From the NCBI GenBank assembly GCA_019648995.1, contig BLXT01007882.1:958810-983644 (forward strand): a stretch of DNA of 24,835 nucleotides, written 5' to 3'. Both the position numbers and the translations under genes were made by a program. This document shows, piece after piece, positions 10,977 through 21,279 of this stretch. The notes beneath the pieces are model-generated. The model was not told where the DNA came from. It saw nothing but the letters and a program-made list of their open reading frames with translations, and did not search any database. Source of the stretch: Plakobranchus ocellatus (Eukaryota > Mollusca > Gastropoda > Plakobranchidae). The number at the start of each line of letters is the position of its first letter. Position 1 is the first letter of the stretch.

Positions 10977-11085
10977 ACTCTCTCTCTCTCTCTCCTCTGT
11001 GTCCCCGTGTTGTGGTTTCTCTCACCCGTTCGTAGAACCACTAGTTGCTTTAGAACCCGTTCGATAAAACTCGTCGAACGGATTA
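10977..11085 (-). repeat. Composite GA/CT-core repeat, copy A, right arm
   Basis: Continues the composite repeat after the SINE. It has a short CT run (about 10977-10994) and then CCTCTG...CGTGTTGTGG, CCCGTTCG and AACGGATTATT. These match in order the complement of 19533-19590 in copy C (CCCCTG, CGGTGTTACGG, GCCGTTCG, AACGGATTATT). Copy A has extra bases between CCGTTCG and AACGGATTATT. Confidence 0.6.
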
Positions 11086-11124
11086 TTTAACAACTCGCGG
11101 TTTTAATTCATGAACGCTAAAGTT

Positions 11125-11905
11125 TAGTTACTTTTAATACCGATTCATTGGACTTTTTTCCGTCCAAGATATTATCATCATTCTTTCGATATACTGCGTC
11201 TTAACTGCTTGCAGTTTTCTCTCTGTTTTCCTGGTAATTGCCCAATACTCACTTTCATGTAATGGTACTGATCATGTTTCATTACCCTTATTTTGCTGTT
11301 CATACTTATGTTTCTGTTTGTCAGGTTTTTTTTTTTTTTGGTTTTTTTTTTTGCAATGGTTTTTCTTTTTCTCTTTTCACCCGTACATGTACCATCTAAT
11401 GTTATCAGGTACCTAAGATATTTGAATTTTGTGTTTGATTTTTTTTTCTCTTCTGCAACGAGATCGCTTTGGGGATTTGAGGAATATTTCGAAATGACCA
11501 TGCATTCCGTTTTTTTTTTCTTTTTTTTTTTCTTTTCACATTCAAAGACAGGCCCATTCTTTCGATCTCTAAAACAACAATATCTAAAAATTGTTGCAGT
11601 TGCTCACCATATTTTTCTATTAAAACTGTATCATCAGCATACCAGAGATAGCAAATTTTTCTAGCATGTGGAACTGCTCTTCATAATGCTTAACTTTGTC
11701 AAAGGCCTTATAATAAGCAATGAAGCAGACATGGAGGTCTTTACGGATAGTTGAAACCTGTAGGTATTTCAAGATTTTGCTCCCTATTATCTTTGAAAAG
11801 ATCTTTAACATATTCTGACCATCTATTTGATACTTTCTTCTTTTCCGTTACCATTTTTCCATGGCTTGATTTGATCGGTCAGAGCTACTGCATTTTATTA
11901 TCATG
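11125..11905 (-). pseudogene. LINE copy b, minus strand, doubly deleted
   Basis: Same family as copy a, on the minus strand, with its C-terminal side at low coordinates. Reading the minus strand from about 11905, it gives linker text (WSEYVKDLFKDN-like), then RT motif A as CFIAYYKAFDKVKH. It then passes after only about 15 residues into WYADDT (YADD at about 11628-11644), MGLSLN, KFKYLRYLIT, NRNISMN, and ends near the SWT.KK.NEL segment. The linker is joined directly to motif A, and motif A almost directly to motif C, so at least two internal segments are missing. The catalytic first Asp of motif A is Ala. Long T runs on + (A runs on its sense strand) are expanded inside it. Frameshifts abound. 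Not functional. Confidence 0.8.
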
Positions 11906-14021
11906 AATACTGTGCACTTTTGCATAATTTGCCACGAACGTTTGCTAGCTCTGGATAGAACTTTACTATTATTTTTGTCGTGTAATAAATTTATCTCGAG
12001 AGTTCGACAATAACAGTATTGTTTTCCACGGATCTGGGTCTAGACTAAACTCCAGAAAATATCGTTTGCGTGGAAAGAGTACAGGTCTGAATTACGTATC
12101 ATATTCTAAAGCCGTCGTAAAAAAAAATCAACTCTTAAGTTAGAAGAAAATAGATAACGAAATAAATATAAAAATTCGTAAAATTAATTATCTGTACGTA
12201 AAAGGAAAGAGAAATAATGGAAAGGTGTATTCGTTACTTTCTTTTTTAAATTTAAATGCTGTTAAAACGTTTTTCATACCTCACTTAATTAAACAGTTTG
12301 TAATCATACGATTCTGAAAACGGAAATGGCCTACTTGGTGCCAGAAAACTTTTAAACTGAGGGCAATACAATGAGAATTTAAATAGCTCAATGTACGGCT
12401 TAAAATCAGAGGAAGCTAGTGTTTTCCTGATCTTATTGAAAGCATGAAAACAACTTGATTTTAGAGAAATGAAAACATTTACGTTCTTCCACTTTATAAA
12501 AAAACAAAAACTCATACTAGTTTGGAGAGAGAGGGGGGAAAAGAGCAAACCAAGGGCGACTTCCTAAAACCACAACCTTAAAAGATATGACCATCATGTT
12601 TTTTTTTTCCTCTATGTATCTGTACCAGTCGAGAGTTCGATGACATACATCCGGGATAATCAAAATACGCTGAAAACAATTGTTTTCAATGTTTCGTTCA
12701 CTGAAATAAATTATGCTACATGTCAACGACGCGCAAAAGCAAATCACACATGTATATTAAACAATCATTAAATTGTGAGATACTGGTCTCTTTACCAGTT
12801 ATCACAGGCTTTAGCCCGTGCACGACAATTGGCTTCAAAATCAAATAAACACTTTTAGGCTAATACAGAATCTTTTTACTTGTAAACAAATATCTCCGAT
12901 TGATCAATATTTCAAATTTAGCTCGCAATGCAAATAGGATAGAATAATATTAGGATCCTCTTCATCACCATGCATCCTACACCTTATGGGTAGAAAGAAC
13001 GTAGGTGTGAATACATCTGCATTGCTTATTATTTGATTTGTGAAACCGTAAAGATTCTCTCACCCATAAAGCTTACTAAATATGTAAATCTGTATTGTAG
13101 CTCTTCAACAATGCCATGAAAAAAACTCTGCATATTATGTTTTTGACACAGCTATGAGATAAATATTTTGATTGCTTTAGCTGCAAGATTCGTTTTGTTT
13201 TCTTAAACTTGAATTCCTACAAAGCTTTCTCTATGGTTACAATATTCATTAAAATTATTGACGAATTGTGGTCAGGCATTTATCAAGCAGATATTTCTAT
13301 CTGTAAATTGAAAATTGATAAAGATTATTATTATTAAAAGAGCGGGCCTACGGATATTTGAAAGGAAAGAATAAAGCATTGATTGGACAAATAATAATAA
13401 AGGAAATTCGAAACGTTTTTACAGATTTAGGCCTATTTTAAATTTAAATGAAAAATAAAAATGAAATATTACCTTTTGGAGAAGTTTAAACAAACCACCA
13501 ATGAAGACTGTGTCAACTGTAGTCTAACTTCTTTCTAGGAGAAATAATTATTTATGAGGTGTTACTATGGGTCTATTTGAACAAGGAAGAGTGTCTGTGC
13601 TCATCTTTCATAGGCTTGAGCACTGATTATCATTAACCCATCGTTGCTATCTTTAAAGGGAAAAAGCGATACAATTTTTGACAGTTTATGGAAAAAATAC
13701 TTTAAGAATAACTACTCTTACATGTATCAATAAAAAAAAAATGAATGTCAAGGCCTCTACTTTAAATACCAACTATATCTTTCTTGAGAAATGATTTTCA
13801 GAGCTGTAAAAATTACTTTTTTGTACTCGCAAAATCGATTTTTTGATCAAAGGAAAAGATATGAAATGAAATGAAACTTAAAACATCCATCTCCTCCAAT
13901 CCCGTGTGGGTATATGTGTGTGTGTGCGTGCGCGCGCGTTTTTTTTGTTTTTTTGCTTGTGTTTTTTTTTTTTTTCTTTTTATTGCAGTGGGCCTAGATT
14001 TTTTTAAAATCGTGTACAATG
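11906..14021. other. No recognisable gene
   Basis: AT-rich sequence. I checked open frames on both strands (for example 12285-12548 minus and 12517-12747 minus) and found no family resemblance. It includes a 16-base perfect palindrome GAAAACAATTGTTTTC near 12672 and, near 13911-13940, an alternating GT/GC tract followed by T runs. Confidence 0.5.
13911..13940. repeat. Alternating (TG)n(CG)n tract
   Basis: Alternating purine-pyrimidine run gtgtgtgtgtgcgtgcgcgc. A simple repeat of a type that can adopt Z-DNA; no functional evidence here. Confidence 0.7.
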
Positions 14022-14372
14022 CATCAGAATGTTTATCAGAAGAATGATGAGGATATCATGGACGGAAAAAAGTAAAATGAATTGGTACTGAAAGAGGCTA
14101 ATCTCGAGCGATCACTGATTAAAACCGAAAGATAGAGGCAACTTTTTAGGCCACATATGCCGACACAAGGGTTCAGAACACTTAGCGATCACTGAAAAGA
14201 TTGAAGCCAATCGCAGTAGAAGTAGACAGAGAATAACTTTTATTGAAAGTCTTAAGTCATGGGCAATAAACAAGGGTAGCAATATCAACTTTACAGGGTT
14301 GACTGAGAATAGGTTTGAGTGGAGGAACATGATCGCCAATGTCTGTTCCAGACAAGGTATCTGATGATGATG
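14022..14372 (+). pseudogene. LINE copy d: 3' fragment
   Basis: Matches 9945-10265 of copy a and the 3' part of copy e. It begins in the RRMMRISWTEK segment and runs through NELVLKEANLE-like text (frameshifted), the GH.C.HKG region, RQRITFIESLKSWAINKG, TENRFEWRNMIANVCSRQGI, then a stop. The stop opens a short TGA triplet array (tgatgatgatga) at about 14362-14374, the probable 3' tail. Triplet microsatellite tails are typical of RTE-type LINEs. 5' truncation is the usual fate of LINE insertions. Confidence 0.85.
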
Positions 14373-15309
14373 ACAATGCATACTTTTGTATTTCGTAATA
14401 TCTTCATTTTAGTTATACTCTTTCTCAATCAATTATAAAAAAAAACGCGTATAATTCAAATGAAGACCTCAAAGCCTGATGCATTTGAAATAGAACTAAA
14501 ATAAAAACAAAAATCTAACCCAGCCTGCTTATCTCGCACACAATTATATCGACTGAACAATTCATAGACAGTTGAGATTGTGAATGTTGCTCAAGAAATA
14601 CGACAAAGTATTGCTTATATCGTTACTGGGCTAACCTAATGGCAAAACTTAGGTTAAAACCCAAATGTTATTATAGAATCATTGTATTTCTGAGCCTTAG
14701 AGCAATCAGGCGATTGCCCTATTACAGAAAAGTTCCAATACAACTTTTTCAACATAATTATAAAATATGGTAATTGATACCCTACAGAGGGGGGCAATCA
14801 GATTTATTTGATATTTTAAAAATTCGAAATTGGTTATGCCCTCATGCTAGCCCAGTGACGATACAGGATTTCTTTGTTTCTCCCAGAAGAAATCGAGCTA
14901 ATTATTTTATCACCGAGTAAAGTTTTTCTCTGCTCCAACAGATCCGATAAAGAGTTGCCTTACAGTTTGATTTGGTTTGTGTAGATTATCAAAGCTTACT
15001 CTACATTACTTTCTGTTTCTGGGGTCGCGACCCTGATAAGCACACAGTTGTTTTGCCAATACACAGCGCAAAGCCGCCATTGTAATAATACTTTCTCTTT
15101 AGGCAGAGGATTAGGGCCATCTTTTTGTTTCTGTTTTCTTTACCCTTTCTTTTAGAACCGTGTGGGATCTTATCAAGATCTTCTAAATCGATGTCATTTT
15201 TCCATACACCTGCTTAATGATAAATAAAAATGTTGACATTAAATTCTTTGAAATGTAAAGCTGTCGTAACAAATCCGAAAAACTATCCCAATCAAAAATT
15301 CATAAAAAA
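14373..15309. other. No recognisable gene
   Basis: AT-rich, no protein, RNA gene or repeat that I can support. A short interrupted inverted repeat (gatctt atcaagatc) lies near 15167. Confidence 0.5.
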
Positions 15310-15445
15310 ACTCTTTCCTTTTTTCTTCCTCCTCTTCTTCCTACTTCAGTTCCTTTTTCCCCTGCCTTCTTGCTCCTCCTCCACCGCCGCCGCCTCATCC
15401 TCCTTCTGTTGTTGTTGTTGTTCTTGTTGTTCTTGTTGCTTACTG
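15310..15445. repeat. Imperfect trinucleotide (CTT/CTC/CCG/TTG) tract
   Basis: Pyrimidine-rich triplet repeats shift from TTC/CTC through CCG to TTG/TTC units. The open frames across it (Ser/Cys-rich on +, Gln/Glu-rich on -) reflect the repeat, not a gene. Confidence 0.7.
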
Positions 15446-15655
15446 TGGTTGTTGTACTTTCTTATTATTCTTTTGGGTTTTTTTTTTTGTGAAGAAAAAA
15501 TTAACCTTCTTGATCTTCGGTCCAAGTCCGATTTAGTTGACACTTTCCAAATGTCTTGTATTATAAATATTTTAAAACTATGTATCCAGAGAGCTAAAAA
15601 GGATATCAGTTTTAAGTTTAAATACAACTTAACATTTTTTTTTGGCCAGATTTAG

Positions 15656-17569
15656 AAATATAGGAAAAGAGAAACGGGTGCATTAATTAATTTAGCTCAA
15701 CAGTTTTTTTTTACCTGCTTGTAAAAACAAAAATCTGAAATGTATTTCTTTATGATAATGACAGAAATAGCACAGACAACCACCAACATTAACTAAAGCG
15801 AACAAAAGTGAAACAGAACAGTATTTCCTTAAAATGTCTCGCCTCTATTATGGCATTATTCGTACATTAAATCGTAATGCCTTCATTATCGCTTGTACTA
15901 TAACAGTAAAGTGTAACCCCAGGTTATTCACTATTTGCTCTGCCTTGATTCTGATTTTTTCCTGGAATACCAAGGTAACCGGTAATTTGTAGTCGTTGCT
16001 CCCCAATATTTGCTCAGATAGAAACTTGGTATCTATGCCTTAATAATATTGTGCTGCAAGTGAAAAAGTCAATATTTTGTGATTTAATCGTCAGCAGCCT
16101 GTCGTGAGCACGAGGCACAAGAGTCAGCAGCCAACACAGGCAGTTATAATTTACTCCATAGTGCACGTGCATGTCACGTTCAATATTTACCATTTCAAAG
16201 TTTTTGCTACTCATATAATAATATACTACCTTTTCTGCTGTTCTTAGCCCTGTCGGTCTTGTTATGAGGGTGTTAGCGGGCATCGCGTCTGCCAGCTCAG
16301 TGTTATAACTTTAAGCAAAATTAGTAAATAGCTTTCCCATTCATTTCTATCTTTTAATATGCACACTTTTTTTCTACTTCAGTTTTCCCTACCACCATGG
16401 TGCCCTAAGGAATCTATTCAGCACAACTTGTCTTGTGAACACAACAAAATCGGAATGTCGGACCCCTCATCTTTTTTTTTTTGTATGGAAATGCATAATT
16501 CAGAGGATCCTGTAATGTTTATAATAATTTTTAAATTATAGTCCTTTTAGTTGATGCTAAACACTGGAAAAAAAGTAAGAAGCATAACAATTACACTGCA
16601 CGGTCATGAATCATTTCAGGCAAAATACATAAACCTTCTAGAGGTGACAAGGACGATTGAATCGGCTTATATCCCTGCTTTCCCGCTTTTGTGGCATGAA
16701 AATAATGACGATACTTAAATTGTATGTGGCACTTCTAGGGTTAAGTTTCAGAGAAATGAAAAAAAAGGACTTTGAAATGTGACAAGTAGTCATTTGTTGT
16801 TCCGCAAACAGTTGCAAATGTATGGCGATTATTTAAATAATTAGTACAACCCAGAAAGTATCTGACAATTCAAAAGCATTTTTTTATAGAGAGATTTACA
16901 TACTACAAGATTTTCGTATTGGAGTTTACAAAGAAAGTATTTTTTCGCCTGCATTTGCCAGTGTTTGATAATTAGAGAAAAAATAAATAAAACTCATTAG
17001 AACCATAGTGTAACACCACTTGCAGCAGAGGCTGCTGAATTGTAAACCACTGTTTTGTTAACAATATTGGTAGGTTGTCTAGTGAGAACACATACACACA
17101 CACACGCACAACTAATAAAGCCTGAGCAACATCTTCTTTCTGGCTTAACCATATTCGACATTGAAGCCATTGCTGAATAAAAAAAAAAGAGCTTTTGATA
17201 GAAATAACATAAGCGCTGCGGTGAAAAAATTCAAGAGAAATTGAAAAGAATACGAAAAGAGACCTAACAGCATAAAATTTTATCATGGCTTAAACTTCAA
17301 GAGTTATATATGGAAAAAATACGGTACCATATACATGTACCTTGTTAAACAAGGAGCGTCAGAAGCACTGAAGAGCAACTTGTTTAAAGCACAACTTGCA
17401 GGCAAGAGAAAAGTATAATAACAACAATGTTATAAAAAGCAAAAACAAAAAAAAAAGAACATCCAAATAGTGACTACTCTGATCCGAACTATCTGCTAAA
17501 AAAATTAACAACAAACTAATAGTAAGACTCAGGATAAATCGGAACGGATTCAGGCATCATAAGTATAAA
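15656..17569. other. No recognisable gene
   Basis: AT-rich. Short open frames such as 16014-16283 (minus) and 16972-17286 (minus) have no family signature. A (CA)n stretch of about 14 bases lies near 17093-17106. Confidence 0.5.
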
Positions 17570-17849
17570 ACAGTACGTTAAAGTTGGAAACGCAGGAAAA
17601 TGCCCACTTGAAAATGGCGCCCACTGCCATTCATTTCCTTCTATGTTGCAAACTCTACCAAAACCTGCGGAAAGAATGTTGCCCTAATCGAAACCAACAT
17701 AGGAGATTCAGAAGATCTACAGCTGTTTGGAAGATCTGCAGCGCACTGCTGCTTTCATTGCTCGGACAGACTTAACATTTTGATCATTTCATGAACGAGA
17801 TGAAGAAAAAAAAAAAAAACAAAACAAAACAAAACAAAAAAAAAAACCA
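17570..17849 (+). pseudogene. C-terminal remnant of a second LINE (jockey/CR1-like) with A-rich tail
   Basis: Residues from 17584 read ENAHLKM...HFLLCCKLYQNLRKE, resembling the Cys/His-containing C-terminus (C..G..T..H.L..C..Y...R) of jockey/CR1-type reverse transcriptases. In another frame, 17730-17783 reads EDLQRTAAFIARTDLTF then stop. The pattern DL..TA.FI..T.L is a common end of such proteins. The two parts are out of frame with each other, and a near-duplicate GAAGATCTRCAGC at 17711 and 17730 may mark the shift. The tail at 17806-17849 is A runs and CAAAA units, consistent with a LINE 3' end. The family call is from memory of protein patterns, not a search. Confidence 0.5.
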
Positions 17850-19532
17850 AGTATGAGAATGTTATTCAATAAAAGAAAAATCTATCCATATTGAGCATCT
17901 TGTAAAATTTTATAGGCGTTTATTAAATAAAACCTTTTAAAAATTTGCAAAAATGGACTTTCATTTATTTCATTTTATTCGCCCACCGTTACGCAGCCTT
18001 GATAAAAAGAAATATACTTAAAATAAAGAACAGACTTCAAATATCTCTTTTCTTCTAAGAAAAAAAAAAGTTGGACTCTTTTTCTTCTTTTTATCTTTTC
18101 ATTTTCGAAAAAAAAATATTTCATTGTTTATACATAGCCACAGGACGAACGTGTCATCTCTATCTATTTTTTTCCTATTGCAATGTCCTAGATTGCTGTG
18201 TGGGTGCAACTTGCAATTGATATGGACCAAGCTAAGTTTTATGAAAAAAATTGAAGAAAATTTAGTTGTCTCCTTAGCATGTAGATCTAATATCTTTGTA
18301 TACGTATTTGATTAAACTTGCGCACGTATATACTTATCTATCAGTTGGATAAAACTTATTTTTTTCTGACATATCGTTTAATCCGATAATTATGTCAGGT
18401 GGAATAAGAAGATAATTAGCTAACTTGCCCACCCCTCGAAATGGAAATGCTTATTCTTCCTCTTATTCTTCCAGTTTGTCCTTTTTTTTATTTTTGCAAA
18501 AGTGCGCATGCAACGCACAAAAAAAGAGATACGCAAGGTGATTCAATATTAATTAATATTTACAAAAAAAAAACAAAAACAAAGAGCAAAAAAGAAGCAA
18601 TACATTCATTCACAACAAACTACTAAGAAGCAAAGCCAAAAAAAAAAGCATAAACCTCTAGATCTCGAAGCAATCATAATGCTTAAAGTGCAGTGCTGAA
18701 ACAGGATCCAGAATCTAGATTGACCTATCAATCTAGTCTCAGTCATCATAAGCTCTAGAATAAAGATCATGCATGATTAGCAGGGATCTAATCTAGTACA
18801 TCGAGGGCGCATAAAGAGGGAGCGAAAATGGACATTCAGGCATCTTGACACACATACTTGCGGTTTTTTGTTGTTTTTTTTTTGGCGTCGGAAATTACGC
18901 AACTGTATACTGGTTTGTAAGTCTGTAACAAGTATGGCACCTGTATACTGGTTTGTAAGTCTGTAACAAGTATGGCACTGACAATAAAATTTGTTTATAA
19001 TATTATTGTCATCGAAAGTATTTCAATGTGGGTGTATAAGAATATTTAATACCATTCCTCGAGTAAACGAGCAAACCACCATCTACGTTGTGTGGCGTGT
19101 AATATATTCGCGCTTATTAACTAATACGGAACTGTCACTAATATTTCTTTCATTCGAAAATTCCAGCCCTGCTCAATTGGTAAACCAAAATGTATTTTAA
19201 AAAGCTATGGTTACCTGTATTAAACTAATTCTCTTTGAAGATTATATACTTTTATAATAAATAAGCTTATTATATTTAATGCGTACACATTATAATGTTC
19301 ATGTGATAATTATGTAGGCTATACGAGTTTTCAAAATTTTAAGAGAAAAAATGCATATCGTGCTCATTCACAGTTGCAACTGACTTTAAGTGTTGTTCTT
19401 AAAGAAAAGCAATAATAGCCAAACGGAAGAAAGCATCGATTAATCACATTCATTGCTTTATTTTACTAAGTTTCTAATACCATGACAAAATTTTAGCATG
19501 GTAGGAATCAATAACTGTCATTACTAGATGCT
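17850..19532. other. No recognisable gene, one tandem duplication
   Basis: AT-rich with A runs. It holds the 38-bp duplication listed separately and a 9-bp inverted repeat ctagattga-ccta-tcaatctag near 18716-18737. The stretch 18640-18830 is rich in AGATCT/TCTAGA-like words reminiscent of the composite repeat arms, but no long match could be traced. Confidence 0.5.
18903..18978. repeat. Perfect 38-bp tandem duplication
   Basis: Two identical 38-base units, 18903-18940 and 18941-18978, each beginning CTGTATACTGG and ending AGTATGGCAC. No coding frame is involved. Confidence 0.95.
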
Positions 19533-19590
19533 GAATAATCCGTTCTGCGAACGGCTGGGTAGAACCGTAACACCGTGATTCAGGGGAGAG

Positions 19591-19658
<68 letters not shown>

Positions 19659-19855
19659 TAACCAAAGAGTTAACATGAGATATCTCTTCATAAATTTAGA
19701 TCTAAGTGAACCCTAGAACCTGGATCTAAATGACATACGCATTGTATGAATATGCCCATATACATTTAGATCTTATATAAGGTGCCGATTACGGTCTTTT
19801 TTAATCCATTAATAATTGAGCTAAGCTAAAAAAATAAATAAACAGGGTAATTTTA
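19533..19855 (+). repeat. Composite GA-core repeat, copy C
   Basis: Left arm 19533-19585 (AATAATCCGTTC, GAACGGC, GTAGAACCGTAACACCG, CAGGGG), core GA array 19586-19653, right arm from 19654. The right arm has the inverted-repeat unit ATTTAGATCT...GTGAACCCTAGAA...GGATCTAAAT (19694-19731), ACATACGCA, and AATAAATAAACAGGGTAA at its end. The same blocks in the same order appear in copy B (24570-24835) and, reversed, in copy A (10375-11085). No coding capacity is seen, so it is a non-autonomous element or satellite-like repeat of unknown class. Confidence 0.7.
19586..19653. repeat. (GA)n microsatellite, core of copy C
   Basis: About 68 bases of GA with one interruption (agcgag). It is uninterrupted by a SINE, unlike the matching CT core at 10735-10994. 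Confidence 0.98.
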
Positions 19856-19870
19856 GATCGGCCTAGATAT

Positions 19871-20412
19871 AGAAATCTATATCGATAAAAGTACTCTGTT
19901 GTCATATTCAGACTTAAACACTATAGAGTTCGAGAGATCACCCCTGATAGAGCCCCATGTGTATTTTACGCAGAAAAACGTAACATCACCAGATTTGTGG
20001 CTGGTAAAATGTCTACCTAAGATATATTTTGTTTCGCATCCTTTAAAAGGTTGAAATAGGGTTATAAAATGTCGTTTTGTAAATCCGTAAGACAATTTCG
20101 GGATTTTAAAATATGTATGCCCATATAAAATGATATGATGTACAGTTACATATATATATGTATACATTTGTGTGGATTTTATTGACGCCCCACAAAAATT
20201 TGAATAGCCATTACACTTTTGAGCTTAGCTCCATTATAATAAGGTACACCATGGACTTATCTCAATATTACAATTCCTTTCAATACAGAGAACACAGACT
20301 TCTTTTTTTAGTTGTTTACAGAGAAACCTATTTGTTTCAGATACTTTCGCGGGATAGAGAAGCTACACCCTGACTGACTTTACAAGAGAAATAAAAAATA
20401 TGATTCTCATAC
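19871..20412. other. No supported gene
   Basis: The minus-strand open frame 20167-19877 (96 codons) has mixed composition, but I recognise no family. It is left unannotated. Confidence 0.4.
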
Positions 20413-20676
20413 TTATACAATTACACGCTCAAGATGATCAATGAAGTTGGCAAGATGAGTGCGTGTATTGGCTCTGTCTACCGTGGGAAAACTTTTTTCA
20501 TTGAGATTTTTGACAAAGATTTCAACCAAAGTGTTAAGGAAATGAGTGATAAGAATCTTAACTTGACCTTCATCTTTTCAATTAAAATGTAGCAGATTTA
20601 ATAAAGTTTGCCTTCTATAACCAGCTGCGTGATGATCTTCAAATTGTGCGCACAAACCTTGAGATGATAATAATTT
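20413..20676 (-). pseudogene. Unidentified decayed reading frame
   Basis: A minus-strand frame of 87 codons before its stop, with a single internal TGA (20580-20578). It reads with a protein-like composition on both sides of that stop: QFEDHHAAGYRRQTLLNLL before it, and GQVKILITHFLNTLVEIF then NTRTHLANFIDHLERVIV after it. It ends in TAA at 20415-20413. Balanced, amphipathic helical text in AT-rich surroundings suggests former coding sequence, but I do not recognise the family. Another minus-strand open stretch at about 20815-21018 (including HEFIEFDQICPHVKQFYLNC) may belong with it, though it also overlaps the + strand Mutator-like remnant region. Chance openness cannot be excluded. Confidence 0.3.
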
Positions 20677-21019
20677 TTAAAAAAGCCAAAAAAGCGTGAT
20701 AATAGGTTATTTTTTAAGTTTAACAGTTGTTTCATTGAAGAAGGGCCTCAAGGTTTAATATCTCGTTTTACGCACTGTACTATTTCATTCTGTTTTTAAT
20801 AAGGTAGTAATATCACCTGAAAAATGTGAAATATCGAAATACGGAATTTGCGACATTCATTATTATTCTTTGATAGCTGAACTGACAACAATTTCGAATC
20901 TGCAATTAATTTTTTATGAAATCCATCCGCGATTGCACAATTTAAGTAAAATTGCTTCACATGAGGACAAATTTGGTCAAATTCAATAAATTCATGCTGT
21001 ATGGCAATGGCTGTTTATA

Positions 21020-21185
21020 GATGCGAGAGACGATTTGTGAGTGAGATGTTAAAACAGCAGTTTGGGCCATATATTACCAAAGACGAACCAGCGACAAAAA
21101 GACAACTTCATTCCGCGGCGATTGGTGTCCATATCAGATAGCTCTTGCTTATAATAAATATAATAACATACACGCATACAAATAA
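21020..21185 (+). pseudogene. Remnant of a Mutator-like (MULE) transposase
   Basis: From 21051 the + strand reads KTAVWAIYYQRRTSDKK, then GDWCPYQIALAYNKY, ending TAA at 21183-21185. This matches the pattern I remember from metazoan Mutator-like transposases, C-terminal to the catalytic core: MKTA.(W/F)A.YYH..STD.KP.H..CP...SWC.(Y/F).(K/R)A.A. A residue run ending VSEM lies just upstream, displaced by two bases (frameshift at about 21049). The usual His after YY is Gln, and the segment between STD and SWC is shortened. Only this small part is visible; no terminal inverted repeats were found. The assignment rests on recollection of the motif. Confidence 0.45.
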
Positions 21186-21279
21186 TGTCTCATTCGCTGT
21201 GACGGCAAAAAAGTAGGGCCTGTATTCAATTCAAAGCAATTGTAGACATTGAGCTTTTCAAAAATTTTCAAACGGTTAT

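Noticed and set aside
10620-11067. Plus-strand open frames rich in Leu-Ser across 10620-10820 and 10825-11067
   Set aside because: Produced by CT/CTAT microsatellite and the SINE; low complexity and no family likeness.
12285-12747. Two overlapping minus-strand frames
   Set aside because: No domain signature, compositional bias typical of AT-rich non-coding DNA.
13911-13940. Z-DNA regulatory element
   Set aside because: An alternating GT/GC tract is present, but with no gene or promoter nearby there is nothing to support a regulatory role.
15230-15655. 141-codon Ser/Cys-rich frame and the opposing Gln/Glu-rich frame
   Set aside because: Both are driven by an imperfect trinucleotide tract; flanks lack coding character or splice support.
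18903-18978. CRISPR-like repeat
   Set aside because: Two directly adjacent units with no spacers, in a eukaryotic context.
19474-19665. Minus-strand open frame of Leu-Ser repeats
   Set aside because: Translation of the GA array in composite repeat copy C.
19877-20167. 96-codon minus-strand frame as a gene
   Set aside because: No recognised motif, no splice or promoter context; openness can occur by chance in this DNA.
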